Made by a program: the position numbers and the translations under genes
Shown here: positions 23,752 through 36,186 of the stretch, piece after piece
How the letters are laid out: the number at the start of each line of letters is the position of its first letter
How positions within the stretch are numbered: position 1 is the stretch's first letter
Origin: Saccharothrix carnea
GTDB taxonomy: Bacteria > Actinomycetota > Actinomycetes > Mycobacteriales > Pseudonocardiaceae
Assembly: GCF_003014735.1 (NCBI RefSeq)
Contig: NZ_PYAX01000002.1
Span: 806,001 to 870,000 of the forward strand
Reading direction: 5' to 3'
Length of the DNA stretch: 64,000 nt
The notes under the pieces: model-generated
Seen by the model: only the letters and a program-made list of their open reading frames with translations
Database searches by the model: none
Told to the model about the DNA's origin: nothing

Positions 23752-24672
23752 TCAGTCCGTCCGGATGCGGCGCGCGGCCAGGTAGCTCAACCCGGTGATG
23801 GCGACCGTCGCGATGACCAGCAGCCAGGCGATGGCCGACGCGTAGCCGAAGTCGAACTTCTTGAAGCCGTACTCGTAGAGGTAGAGCGCGGCGGTCTGGA
23901 ACTGCCGGTCCGAGCCGCCGGTCTCGGCACCCGCGCCGGGGTTGAACAGCAGCGGCTCGGCCAGCAGCCGCATGTTGCCCGCGGTGGCGATCACGGTGGA
24001 GAAGATGATCTGCGGGCGCAGCATCGGCACGGTGATCCGCCAGAACTGCTGCCAGGCGGTGGCGCCGTCCAGCCTGGCCGCCTCGTACACGCTGGTCGGG
24101 ATCGCCTGCATGGACGCCAGGAAGATCAGCGCGTGGTAGCCGGTCCAGCGCCACACCACCATCGCGGCGATGGCGGTGTGCGAGCTGGCGGTGCCCGCCT
24201 GCCAGTCGATCCGGCCCGCGCCGAACAGCTCCAGCGCCCAGTTGATCAGCCCGAAGTCCCGGCCGAACAGCTGGGCGAAGATGATCGCCACCGCCGCCAC
24301 CGACGTGATGTTGGGCAGCAGCACGCCCATCCGGAAGAACGTCCGGCCGCGCAGCCGCCGGTTGAGCAGCTGCGCGATGCCGAGCGCGAACAGGATCTGC
24401 GGCACGGTGGTGAGCAGCCACAGGCTCAGCGTGTTGCCCATCGCGTTCCAGAAGTACGGGTCCGCGGTGAGCAGCGCGACGTAGTTGTCGATGCCGACGA
24501 ACGTGGCCGCGTCCCCGTCGAGCAGGTTGCGGTCCTGCAGCGACACCCACGCGGTGTAGAGCAGGGGGAACAGGCCGAACACGCCGAACAGCAGGAAGTA
24601 CGGCGCGACGTAGGCGTACGGCGCGTACCGGAGGTCCCACCGGTGGCGGCGTTCCCGCCAGTCGGTCTTCAT
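23752..24672 (-). CDS. cebF: Sugar ABC transporter permease, CebF-like
   Basis: 306 residues from ATG 24672, the MalF-type partner of CebG. The first helix is YAYVAPYFLLFGVFGLFPLLYT; the EAA loop is EAARLDGATAWQQFWRITVP. The ATG overlaps the stop of the binding-protein gene (ATGA at 24669-24672), so translation is coupled. A start ten codons upstream would overlap further and is not needed. Confidence 0.9.
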   Translation of the reverse strand: MKTDWRERRHRWDLRYAPYAYVAPYFLLFGVFGLFPLLYTAWVSLQDRNLLDGDAATFVGIDNYVALLTADPYFWNAMGNTLSLWLLTTVPQILFALGIAQLLNRRLRGRTFFRMGVLLPNITSVAAVAIIFAQLFGRDFGLINWALELFGAGRIDWQAGTASSHTAIAAMVVWRWTGYHALIFLASMQAIPTSVYEAARLDGATAWQQFWRITVPMLRPQIIFSTVIATAGNMRLLAEPLLFNPGAGAETGGSDRQFQTAALYLYEYGFKKFDFGYASAIAWLLVIATVAITGLSYLAARRIRTD

Positions 24673-25907
24673 CGAGTGACGTCGCGGACGAACTGGTCCC
24701 ACGACTCGCCCGGACTCTGCTTGCCCTGCTCGACGCGCTGCATGGCGTTGCCGAACTCGGTCTGGATGTCACCGGCCTTGGGGCCCTGGTACTGCGGCTT
24801 CAGGGCGCGGGCGGCGTCGGTGAAGACCTTGCCGACCGGCGCGTTGTTGAAGAACGGGTCGGCCTTCTGGGCGACCGACTGCTCGCTGTACAGCTTCGGC
24901 GCGGACGGCAGCAGGCCCGCGTTGGCGAAGACCTTGGCCTGCTGCTCGGGGGCGGTGAGCCAGGCGGCCAGCGCGACGGCCTTGTCGGTGTTCTTGCCCT
25001 GCTTGGGCACGGTCAGGTACGAGCCGCCCCAGTTGCCGCCGCCGCCGGGCACGGCCGCGAGGTCCCACTTGCCGGAGGTCTCCGGCGCCTGGTCCTTGAT
25101 CTTGGCCATCATCCACGCCGGGCAGGCCAGGGTCGCGAACTGGCCCTGCTTGAAGCCGGTGTTCCACTGCGGGGTGCTGTGCAGCAGCCCGGCGGACAGG
25201 CCGTCAGCCACGCCCTGGGCGACGAGGTCCCAGCCCTTGCGGATCTCGGCGTTGTCCCCGACGACGATCTTGTCGGACTTGTCGTAGTAGCCGGTGGGCG
25301 CCTGGCCGACGATCGCGTTGAGCACGGTGGGGCCGCCGTCGAAGAACTTCGCGCCGGCCGGCGCGTTGGCCGCGAACCGCTTGCCGGTCTCCATGAACTT
25401 CTCCCACGTGGGCCACATCGCGGAGACCTGGTCGCGGTCGGCAGGCAGGCCGGCGGCCTCGAACAGGTCGCGGCGGTAGCAGATGGCCAGGCCGCCGATG
25501 TCGGTGCCGTAGCCGATCTGCTTGCCGTCCTTGGACAGCGAGGCCTCCCACTTCCAGTCCAGCCAGCGGTCCTTCAGGTCGGCGCTGAGCTCGACGAACT
25601 GGCCGGGGTTGGCCTTGAACTGGTTGATGTAGCCGACGTCGACGGCCTCGATGTCCGCGGCGCCGTTGTTCGTGGCGAGGTGGGCGGCCAGGTTCTTGTG
25701 GTGGTCGGAGTAGGAGGCGGTGCGGTCGGTGATGTCGATGTCCGGGTGCGCCTTCTCGTACTCCTCGAACAGCTGCTGGTAGCCGAAGTTGCCGAACAGC
25801 CCGATGGTGATCCTGGTCTTGCCGTCGCTCGCGTCGCCGCCGCACGCGGTGGCGACCAGGGCGGTGGCCAGCAGCGCGGCGCCGACCAGGGTCGGAGTTC
25901 GTCTCAT
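24669..25907 (-). CDS. cebE: Cellobiose/cello-oligosaccharide-binding lipoprotein, CebE-like
   Basis: 412 residues from ATG 25907, which has GGAGAG seven bases upstream. The signal peptide ends in LVATACGG with the lipid-modified Cys at about residue 21. The mature part has the family 1 solute-binding pattern: ITIGLFGNFGYQQLFEEYEKAHP, IGYGTDIGGLAICYRRDLFE, GGGGNWGGSYLTVPKQGKNT, and the ALAAWLTAPEQQAKVF stretch. The GTDIGxxAICYRxDLF and NWGGSxLxVP wording agrees with what I know of CebE proteins. It captures the sugar outside the membrane. First gene of the cebEFG-bglC operon. Confidence 0.88.
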   Translation of the reverse strand: MRRTPTLVGAALLATALVATACGGDASDGKTRITIGLFGNFGYQQLFEEYEKAHPDIDITDRTASYSDHHKNLAAHLATNNGAADIEAVDVGYINQFKANPGQFVELSADLKDRWLDWKWEASLSKDGKQIGYGTDIGGLAICYRRDLFEAAGLPADRDQVSAMWPTWEKFMETGKRFAANAPAGAKFFDGGPTVLNAIVGQAPTGYYDKSDKIVVGDNAEIRKGWDLVAQGVADGLSAGLLHSTPQWNTGFKQGQFATLACPAWMMAKIKDQAPETSGKWDLAAVPGGGGNWGGSYLTVPKQGKNTDKAVALAAWLTAPEQQAKVFANAGLLPSAPKLYSEQSVAQKADPFFNNAPVGKVFTDAARALKPQYQGPKAGDIQTEFGNAMQRVEQGKQSPGESWDQFVRDVTR

Positions 25908-26179
25908 AACGCGGCTCTCCCTCTCCATCAATAAGCCGGCCGATTTCGGGCACGCCGGACGCACGTGGGGCCGATCCGGGGGTTTCCGGCGAATTCGACC
26001 GGGTTCCGCACCCGGTCGGTGTGGTGTACATGACAGTCCGGGGCTGCGATACCGTCAAGTAACGAAGCGATAACCTGGCCGTTCCAGGGCTTCGGCGTTT
26101 GCGCAGGTGATACCGTGTCCAGCCTGGTCAGGAGGTTCGGCCTGAGCGGCTGAAACCGGTTACAAAGAAAGGGCGCGCG
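25908..26179. promoter_or_regulatory. Divergent cebE/cebR promoter region
   Basis: 272 bp without genes. Besides the palindrome at 26151-26164 the octamer GATACCGT occurs twice on the same strand (26048-26055 and 26109-26116), with a related GATAACCT at 26068-26075. Their function is unknown. No clear sigma-70 promoter could be placed with confidence. Confidence 0.5.
26151..26164. promoter_or_regulatory. LacI-type operator TGAAACCGGTTACA
   Basis: Near-perfect 14-bp palindrome with the central CG typical of LacI/GalR sites, with one mismatched pair. It lies 16 bp before the cebR start, so cebR is probably autoregulated; the distance to cebE is about 240 bp. It differs from the Streptomyces CebR box TGGGAGCGCTCCCA. 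Confidence 0.65.
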
Positions 26180-27214
26180 ATGACCACGATCCGTGAGATC
26201 GCCCAGCTGTGCGGGGTGTCCGTGGCGACCGTTTCCCGTGTTTTCAACCAGCCCCTGACAGTCAGCAAGGAAAAGCGCGAAGTGGTCGAGCGGGTGGCCC
26301 GCGAGCTGGACTACCGGCCCAACGAGTCCGCCCGCGCGTTGGCCACCAAGCGGTCCGGGCTGATCGGCCTGGTGTGGGACACCGACCACCGCAGGCCCGG
26401 CTGGCGGCACCCGTACCTGCAGGAGCTGCTGATCGGGCTGAAGTCGGCGCTCAGCGCGCACGGCTACCACCTGCTGATGCTGGCCACCAGCGGGTCGGCG
26501 GCGCTGCGGGCGGTCGGCGCGTCGCTGGCGGACCCGGTCGCGTACGTGAACATGACCCGGCGGCACCACCTCGGCGGGCTGGTGCTCATCGACAGCGGCT
26601 CGGACGCCTCCGCGTTCACCGCGTTCGCCCAGTCCGGGCTGCCGTGCGTGGCGGTGGACGTGGAGGTCGACGGGCCGCGCGCGACGTACGTGACGTCGGA
26701 CAACGTCGGCGGCGCGGCGATGGCGGTGCGGCACCTGGTCGAGGAGGGCCACCGGCGGATCGCCACGGTCACCGGCCCGCACGCCAACCGGCCCGCGGCG
26801 GACCGGCTGGCCGGCTTCCGCGCGGCGATGGCCGAGGCGGGCCTGGCCGTGCCGCCGGAGTACGTGGTGGAGGGCGACTTCTACCGGCCCAGCGGCCAGG
26901 CGGCGATGCGGACGCTGATCGCGTTGCCCGAACCGCCCACGGCGGTGTTCTGCGCCGGCGACGAGATGGCCGTGGGCGCGTTGCTGGCCGCACGGCACGC
27001 GGGGCTGCGGGTGCCGGACGAGCTGGCGGTGGTGGGGTTCGACGACATCGAGCTGGCCGCCCTGGTCGACCCGCCGTTGACCACGTTGGCGCAGGACAAG
27101 GCGGGGATCGGGGTGGCCGCGGCGCGAGCGGTGCTGACCATGGTGCACGGTGGCGAGAAGCCCGCGCCCGCGTTCCTGCCGACCAAGCTCGTGGTGCGCG
27201 CCTCCAGCCGTTGA
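26180..27214 (+). CDS. cebR: LacI-family repressor of the cellobiose locus, CebR-like
   Basis: 344 residues. The DNA-binding helix-turn-helix is TTIREIAQLCGVSVATVSRVFN with the hinge region YRPNESARALATKRS, followed by a periplasmic-binding-protein-like effector domain (IGLVWDTDHRRPGW through PLTTLAQDKAGIGVAAARAVL). It probably represses cebEFG-bglC until cellobiose or a similar sugar binds. The divergent arrangement and 272-bp shared intergenic region support this. SD AAAGAAAGGG precedes the ATG. Confidence 0.88.
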   Translation: MTTIREIAQLCGVSVATVSRVFNQPLTVSKEKREVVERVARELDYRPNESARALATKRSGLIGLVWDTDHRRPGWRHPYLQELLIGLKSALSAHGYHLLMLATSGSAALRAVGASLADPVAYVNMTRRHHLGGLVLIDSGSDASAFTAFAQSGLPCVAVDVEVDGPRATYVTSDNVGGAAMAVRHLVEEGHRRIATVTGPHANRPAADRLAGFRAAMAEAGLAVPPEYVVEGDFYRPSGQAAMRTLIALPEPPTAVFCAGDEMAVGALLAARHAGLRVPDELAVVGFDDIELAALVDPPLTTLAQDKAGIGVAAARAVLTMVHGGEKPAPAFLPTKLVVRASSR

Positions 27215-27218
27215 GCGG

Positions 27219-28145
27219 TCAGCACGTCGGCGGCGGCGTGCTCCCCGGTGGCCCGAACTCCAGCCGCAACGAGTCGGTGCGCGGCACGACGAACGCGGTA
27301 CCGGCCGACGACCGCCACACGGCGGGCAGGAACACGTACTGGCCGCCGGACTGCAACAGCAGCTTCAGCCCGTCGTAGCGGTACTTGTAGGCGGCGTCGG
27401 GCTGCGCGCACGCCACCTGCCGCACACCCTCACCGGCCAGGTTCAGGCTGTCGGTGCTGTAGACGACCGCGTCGGCCATCCACGGCACCTGCGCCTCGAT
27501 CTCGAACCCGCGCCGCGTGCCGACCGAGGCCGAGTAGTCGCCGACCGCCCAGAACAGCCCGATCGCGACCAGCAGGAACGCCGCTACCGACTCGACCGGC
27601 CCGAGCGCCGCGCCCCGGCCCGAGCGCGAACCCCACCGCCGCCAGGCGAACGCCACCAGCACCACACCCACCGCGAACCCCAACCCGGGCAGGCCCGGGT
27701 AGGCGCGGAACGGCTCGGGGTTCACCGTGATCGGCGCCGTCACACCCAGCAGCAGGAGCCCGAGCACGGCGGCGGCCGGAGTGCAGACCCGCAGCAGCGC
27801 CGCCCACCGACGCGCGGACAGCCGCGCCTTGAGGAACCGGGCGAGGAAGGCAGCCGTCAGCACCGCGAACGCGATCCCGGCCAACGGCACGAACAACCCG
27901 TCCGCGCCGCGGGCCAGGATCTCGTCCGGGGTCTGGCCGAGCAGCGTGTAGTGCACCCGGAAGTGCTCGAAGAAGACCTGGGTCGCCACCAGGCCGAAGA
28001 AGTAGAGCAGCGCGGTCAGCAGGGTCGTGTTGGCGACCACCGCGGCGACGATCCGCACCGCGCGGCCCGGACCCGTCAGGGTCTCGGTCGGGTCGGCCTG
28101 CGGCGGAGGCGGGGCGACGCGGCGACGCGCGTGCACCGCGGTCAC
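27219..28145 (-). CDS. Integral membrane protein of unknown function
   Basis: 308 residues. Five or so helices are visible (VRIVAAVVANTTLLTALLYFF, LFVPLAGIAFAVLTAAFL, ACTPAAAVLGLLLLGV region, LGFAVGVVLVAFAW, SVAAFLLVAIGLFWAV), followed by a ~100-residue extracytoplasmic C-terminus with DAVVYSTDSLNLAG and a final Cys. I do not recognise the family. The GTG start overlaps the stop of the preceding lipoprotein gene (GTGA at 28142-28145), so the two probably work together at the membrane. It converges on cebR with four bases between. Confidence 0.75.
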   Translation of the reverse strand: MTAVHARRRVAPPPPQADPTETLTGPGRAVRIVAAVVANTTLLTALLYFFGLVATQVFFEHFRVHYTLLGQTPDEILARGADGLFVPLAGIAFAVLTAAFLARFLKARLSARRWAALLRVCTPAAAVLGLLLLGVTAPITVNPEPFRAYPGLPGLGFAVGVVLVAFAWRRWGSRSGRGAALGPVESVAAFLLVAIGLFWAVGDYSASVGTRRGFEIEAQVPWMADAVVYSTDSLNLAGEGVRQVACAQPDAAYKYRYDGLKLLLQSGGQYVFLPAVWRSSAGTAFVVPRTDSLRLEFGPPGSTPPPTC

Positions 28146-28717
28146 CGCCCGCTCCGGGACGTCTCGGGGGTGCTCTCCGAGGGCTTGACCGGCGCCGAAA
28201 CGGACTCGCCGGTCCCGTCAGCGCACGGTCCACCCTCGATGGTGATCGTGCCACCGCGGGGCACGGGGTCCGGCCCTGCCCCGACGAAGCAGTTGTCACC
28301 CGGCCGCGGCGACACAGTCTTGATCGTGATCCCGCACATCTCCCCGGGGTCGTTCGCGCACACGCGCTTCAACTCCGCCTCGAGGAATCCCTTCGCCAGG
28401 TCGAGAGGCTGTCCGACGTAAGTGGCGTTGTAGTCGATCGGGCTGCCCGGCACGCCCGGCCGCTTGGCCGTGGTCGGGGGTACCCGCGGGCTCGGGATCC
28501 GCGGAGCCGGGGTCGTGGGCCCCGTCTCCGGCTCCGGCGACTCCTGCGCCGTTCCGCTCGGCGTTTCGGCCGTCGTCTCGGCCGTCGAGTGGCCGGGCGA
28601 CGCCGACTCCGCGGACCGGACCCGGCCCGCCGGCCCGGGGTCGCCCGGCACTTCGCCACAGCCGACCACCACCGCGCACGCGACGATCGCGAACGATCCT
28701 CCGGTCAACCACCTCAT
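28142..28717 (-). CDS. Putative lipoprotein of unknown function
   Basis: 191 residues. The signal peptide SFAIVACAVVVGCGE ends in a good lipobox (VVGC, Cys at residue 20). A Ser/Thr/Pro/Glu-rich linker of ~75 residues follows, then a compact domain with three Cys (RVCANDPGEMCGITI and DNCFVGAGPD) and a Ser/Thr tail. The Cys may form disulfides outside the cell. No family recognised. Coupled to the membrane protein downstream. Confidence 0.7.
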   Translation of the reverse strand: MRWLTGGSFAIVACAVVVGCGEVPGDPGPAGRVRSAESASPGHSTAETTAETPSGTAQESPEPETGPTTPAPRIPSPRVPPTTAKRPGVPGSPIDYNATYVGQPLDLAKGFLEAELKRVCANDPGEMCGITIKTVSPRPGDNCFVGAGPDPVPRGGTITIEGGPCADGTGESVSAPVKPSESTPETSRSGR

Positions 28718-28744
28718 CGGGTCTCACCGCCCCTGTTGCTCCTT

Positions 28745-28758
28745 ATGGGTTCACCCAT
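28745..28758. promoter_or_regulatory. Inverted repeat ATGGGT-TC-ACCCAT
   Basis: Perfect 6-bp arms with a 2-bp spacer, 27 bp upstream of the lipoprotein gene start on the minus strand. The position suits an operator for the lipoprotein/membrane-protein pair; the regulator is unknown. A role in RNA structure of the leader is the alternative. Confidence 0.4.
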
Positions 28759-28910
28759 TAGGAGGTTCGGAGCAGGCCCTGAATACAGGCCGAGGTCACG
28801 AGAGCGTGCGCCCCTCTTCCACCTGCGGCTTCCACGGCCAGTTGGCCGCGTTGTCCGGGCACCGCGACGCCGCCGCGCGGTGCCGGAATCCGACCGCCGC
28901 GCCGCCCCGA

Positions 28911-31900
28911 TCAGACGTTGCGCCGGTACTGGCCACCCACCTCGAAGAACGCCTCCGTGATCTGACCCAGCGTGCACACCCGCGCCGCGTCCATCAGCAC
29001 CGCGAACACGTTCTCCCCCGACGCCGCCGCCTCCTTCAACCGCCGCAACGCCGGCTCGGCCTCGGCCGCGTGCGAGGCGGCGAACGCCCGCGTCCGCTCC
29101 ACCTGCGACCGCTTCTCCTCCTCCGTCGCCCGCGCCAACTCGATGGTCACCTGCTCCCGCCCGCCGTCCTCCGGCAGGAACGTGTTCACCCCGATCAACG
29201 GCAGCGAACCGTCGTGCTTGCGCTGCTCGTAGCGCATCGACTCGTCCTGGATCCGACCGCGCTGGTAGCCCGTCTCCATCGCGCCCAGCACACCACCGCG
29301 CTCGGAGAGCCGGTCGAACTCCGCCAGCACCGCCTCCTCCACCAGGTCGGTCAGCTCCTCGACCACGAACGAGCCCTGCAACGGGTTCTCGTTCGCCGAC
29401 AGGCCCCACTCCTTGTTGATGATCAGCTGGATCGCCATCGCCCGCCGCACCGACGACTCCGTGGGCGTCGTGATCGCCTCGTCGTAGGCGTTGGTGTGCA
29501 ACGAGTTCGTGTTGTCGTACAACGCGCACAACGCCTGCAACGTGGTCCGGATGTCGTTGAAGTCCATCTCCTGCGCGTGCAACGACCGCCCCGACGTCTG
29601 CACGTGGTACTTGAACTTCTGCGACCGCTCGTTCGCCCCGTACCGCTCCCGCATCGCCACCGCCCAGATCCGCCGCGCCACCCGGCCGATCACGCTGTAC
29701 TCGGCGTCCATGCCGTTGGAGAAGAAGAACGACAGGTTCGGCGCGAAATCGTCGATGTCCATCCCCCGCGCCAGGTACGACTCCACGTAGGTGAACCCGT
29801 TGGCCAGCGTGAACGCCAACTGGCTGATCGGGTTCGCCCCCGCCTCGGCGATGTGGTAGCCCGAGATCGACACCGAGTAGAAGTTGCGCACCTTGTGCTG
29901 GATGAACCACTCCTGGATGTCGGCCATCATCCGCAACGAGAACTCGGTGGAGAAGATGCAGGTGTTCTGCCCCTGGTCCTCCTTGAGGATGTCCGCCTGC
30001 ACCGTGCCGCGCACGGTCGACAACGCCCACGCCTTCAACTCGTCCGCCTCCGCCTCGGACGGCTCGCGACCGTGCTCGGCGCGGAACTTGTCGACCTGCT
30101 GGTCCACCACCGTGTTCAGGAAGAACGCCAGGATCGTCGGCGCCGGACCGTTGATCGTCATCGACACCGACGTGGACGGCGCGGTCAGGTCGAAACCGTC
30201 GTAGAGCGCCCTCATGTCGTCCAGCGTCGCGATCGACACACCCGACGTGCCGATCTTGCCGTACACGTCCGGCGGGGTGTCCGGGTCGCGCCCGTACAAC
30301 GTCACCGAGTCGAACGCCGTCGACAGCCGGGTCGCCTCCGAGCCCTTCGACAGGTACTTGAACCGCCGGTTCGTGCGGAACGCGTCACCCTCGCCCGCGA
30401 ACATCCGCGCCGGGTCCTCACCGTCCCGCTTGAACGGGAACACCCCCGCCGTGTACGGGAAGTGGCCCGGCAGGTTCTCCTTGCGCAGGAACCGCAACAA
30501 CGTGCCGTCGTCCTCGTAGCGCGGCAACGACACCCGCCGCACCTTGTTGCCCGACAACGTCTCCCGCGTCAACTTCGTGTGGATCTCCCGGTCCCGCACC
30601 CGCACGACCATCTCGTCACCGCTGTAGGCCTCCACCACCTGCGGCCACGACGCCAACAGCTCCGCCGACACCGCGTCGACCTGCTTCCCCGCCGACTCCA
30701 GCAACGACGTGATCGCCGCCGTGTCGTGCCCCGCGGACTCCAACTCCTCCTGAGCCGCCCGCAGGTGCGCCACCCGCCGCACCGCGTCCACATGCGTCTC
30801 CGTCGCCCGGTGGTAACCGCGCACCGTCTCGGCGATCTCGGCCAGGTACCGCACCCGCGTCGGCGGCACCACCGTCGCCGCCGACGTCGACACCCTGCCC
30901 GCCACCACCGGCAACGCGCCCTCGGCCACGTCCAACCCCCGCTGCGCCAACTCACCACGCAAGTGCTGGTACAAAGCCGTCACACCGTCGTCGTTGAACG
31001 TCGCCGCCGACGTCCCGAACACCGGCATGTCCTCCCACGACGCCCCGAACGCCTCCCGGTTGCGCACCAACTGCCGCGCCACGTCACGACGCGCGTCCTC
31101 CGCACCCCGCCGCTCGAACTTGTTGATCGCCACCGCGTCCGCGAAGTCCAACATGTCGATCTTCTCCAGCTGCGACGCGGCACCGAACTCCGGCGTCATC
31201 ACGTACAGCGAGAGATCCACGAACGGCACGATCGCCGCGTCACCCTGGCCGATACCCGGCGTCTCCACGATCACCAGGTCGAACCCGGCCGCCTTGCACG
31301 CCAGGATCGCGTCCGACAGACCGTCCGGCACCTCCGAACCCGCCCGGCGGGTGGCCAGCGAGCGGAAGAACACCCGGTCACCGTCCAGGCAGTTCATCCG
31401 GATCCGGTCACCGAGCAGCGCGCCACCGCCCTTGCGCCGGGTCGGGTCCACCGCCAGCACCGCGACCCGCAGCTTGTCCTGCTGGTCCAGCCGGAACCGG
31501 CGCACCAGCTCATCGGTCAGCGACGACTTGCCCGAACCACCCGTACCGGTGATGCCCAGCACCGGCACCGGGCGCTCACCCGCCACGTGCACCATCCGGT
31601 CGCGCACGTCCGCCGGCAACGTGCCCGCCTCGATCAGCGTGACCGCCCGCGCCAGCACGTCCTCGCTGCCGGTGAACAGGCCGTCCCACGACGACGGCGG
31701 GCGCTCGGCCAGCGGGTGGTCGCACGCCTCCACCATCGTGTTGATCATCCGGGCGAGCCCCAGCCGCTGCCCGTCCGCCGGGGAGAAGATCCGCGCCACG
31801 CCACGCGAGTGCAGCAGCTCGATCTCCTCGGGCACGATGACGCCACCGCCGCCGCCGAAGACCTTGATGTGCTCCGCGCCGCGCTCGGCCAGCAGTTCGA

Positions 31901-32150
31901 CCAGGTAGCTGAAGTACTCGACGTGCCCGCCCTGGTAGGCGCTGATCGCGATGCCCTGCACGTCCTCCTGCACGGCCGCGGCGACGACCTCGCGCACCGA
32001 CCGGTTGTGGCCGAGGTGCACGACCTCGGCGCCCTGGGCCTGCAGGATCCGCCGCATGATGTTGATCGCGGCGTCGTGCCCGTCGAAGAGGCTGGCCGCG
32101 GTCACGAAGCGGACCGGGTGCAGCGGGGTGTGCAGCGGGGCAGCGGTCAC
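28911..32150 (-). CDS. icmF: Fused isobutyryl-CoA mutase IcmF
   Basis: 1079 residues, the expected IcmF length. The N-terminal B12-binding domain has LFDGHDAAINIMRR (Asp23-His25 region, base-off cobalamin binding). The G-protein chaperone (MeaI-like) domain has the P-loop GTGGSGKSSLTDEL near residue 200 and VIVETPGIGQGD. After a linker, the mutase barrel contains FKYLSKGSEATRLSTAFDS and SGYHIAEAGANPISQLAF. The enzyme interconverts isobutyryl-CoA and n-butyryl-CoA (some members also isovaleryl/pivalyl-CoA), feeding branched acyl units into central metabolism or polyketides. The fused GTPase helps reload adenosylcobalamin. It stands as a single gene. Confidence 0.96.
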   Translation of the reverse strand: MTAAPLHTPLHPVRFVTAASLFDGHDAAINIMRRILQAQGAEVVHLGHNRSVREVVAAAVQEDVQGIAISAYQGGHVEYFSYLVELLAERGAEHIKVFGGGGGVIVPEEIELLHSRGVARIFSPADGQRLGLARMINTMVEACDHPLAERPPSSWDGLFTGSEDVLARAVTLIEAGTLPADVRDRMVHVAGERPVPVLGITGTGGSGKSSLTDELVRRFRLDQQDKLRVAVLAVDPTRRKGGGALLGDRIRMNCLDGDRVFFRSLATRRAGSEVPDGLSDAILACKAAGFDLVIVETPGIGQGDAAIVPFVDLSLYVMTPEFGAASQLEKIDMLDFADAVAINKFERRGAEDARRDVARQLVRNREAFGASWEDMPVFGTSAATFNDDGVTALYQHLRGELAQRGLDVAEGALPVVAGRVSTSAATVVPPTRVRYLAEIAETVRGYHRATETHVDAVRRVAHLRAAQEELESAGHDTAAITSLLESAGKQVDAVSAELLASWPQVVEAYSGDEMVVRVRDREIHTKLTRETLSGNKVRRVSLPRYEDDGTLLRFLRKENLPGHFPYTAGVFPFKRDGEDPARMFAGEGDAFRTNRRFKYLSKGSEATRLSTAFDSVTLYGRDPDTPPDVYGKIGTSGVSIATLDDMRALYDGFDLTAPSTSVSMTINGPAPTILAFFLNTVVDQQVDKFRAEHGREPSEAEADELKAWALSTVRGTVQADILKEDQGQNTCIFSTEFSLRMMADIQEWFIQHKVRNFYSVSISGYHIAEAGANPISQLAFTLANGFTYVESYLARGMDIDDFAPNLSFFFSNGMDAEYSVIGRVARRIWAVAMRERYGANERSQKFKYHVQTSGRSLHAQEMDFNDIRTTLQALCALYDNTNSLHTNAYDEAITTPTESSVRRAMAIQLIINKEWGLSANENPLQGSFVVEELTDLVEEAVLAEFDRLSERGGVLGAMETGYQRGRIQDESMRYEQRKHDGSLPLIGVNTFLPEDGGREQVTIELARATEEEKRSQVERTRAFAASHAAEAEPALRRLKEAAASGENVFAVLMDAARVCTLGQITEAFFEVGGQYRRNV

Positions 32151-32382
32151 GACTGGCTCCTTCGGCAGCGCGGAACTGCCTCCAGATTACTAGGACATCC
32201 GTCTATCGGAAGTACGACGGAGTTGTGCGACGGGTCACCCGCTTCACCCGTTCACCCGAACGTGCCCAATATCAGGACAAATCGGACCTAAACCCATTGA
32301 CGTCGATCGTTTTGCCAACCCTGGCCGTACCCCTCGCCGAAGACGCGTGTAACTTCCGTCCAAACGGGGTAGAGGATCTTCC
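32151..32382. other. Intergenic region between icmF and a small gene
   Basis: 232 bp with divergent promoters expected. A direct repeat TTCACCCG-TTCACCCG lies near 32241-32260, and a TTGACG (near 32298) could be a -35 element for the small gene. No operator palindrome was recognised. Confidence 0.4.
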
Positions 32383-32550
32383 ATGAGCAGCACACCTATC
32401 TACGACGAGCTGGCCGCCATCCTGCTCGCCGACCACCCTGGCAGCGCCGACACGGCCGTCGCCGGGAAGCAACAGGCGGAGCCTGCCGACGAGCCGTCGA
32501 AGCAGGTCCGCACCGGTGGCCGACGGCGCAAGCCCGAACCGGACGCTTGA
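32383..32550 (+). CDS. 55-residue small protein (MSSTPIYDEL type)
   Basis: Short frame from ATG 32383 with GAGG 8 bases upstream. It begins MSSTPIYDELAAILLADH, then a polar, Ala/Glu-rich middle and a strongly basic tail (TGGRRRKPEPDA). Codon bias is that of a real gene. Small proteins opening with MSSTPIYDEL are, to my knowledge, conserved in actinomycetes without known function. It sits between icmF (divergent) and alkB. Confidence 0.7.
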   Translation: MSSTPIYDELAAILLADHPGSADTAVAGKQQAEPADEPSKQVRTGGRRRKPEPDA

Positions 32551-32590
32551 TCTTTTATAGTCGGCACTGAAGCTATAGAGCCTACTGGAG

Positions 32591-32606
32591 TCGAACGCGT
32601 GTTCGA
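32591..32606. promoter_or_regulatory. Perfect LexA (SOS) box upstream of alkB
   Basis: TCGAACGCGTGTTCGA matches TCGAAC-N4-GTTCGA exactly and is fully palindromic, GCGT apart from its centre. It lies 21 bp before the alkB ATG, just upstream of a likely -10 TATGCT (32616-32621), so LexA would block the -35 region. Confidence 0.88.
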
Positions 32607-32627
32607 CTCTCGGGTTATGCTGGCGTC

Positions 32628-36182
<3,555 letters not shown>

Positions 36183-36186
<4 letters not shown>

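Noticed and set aside
28464..32291. A 1275-codon open frame antisense to icmF
   Set aside because: Shadow of a well-conserved mutase; composition dominated by Arg, His and Leu with no domain.
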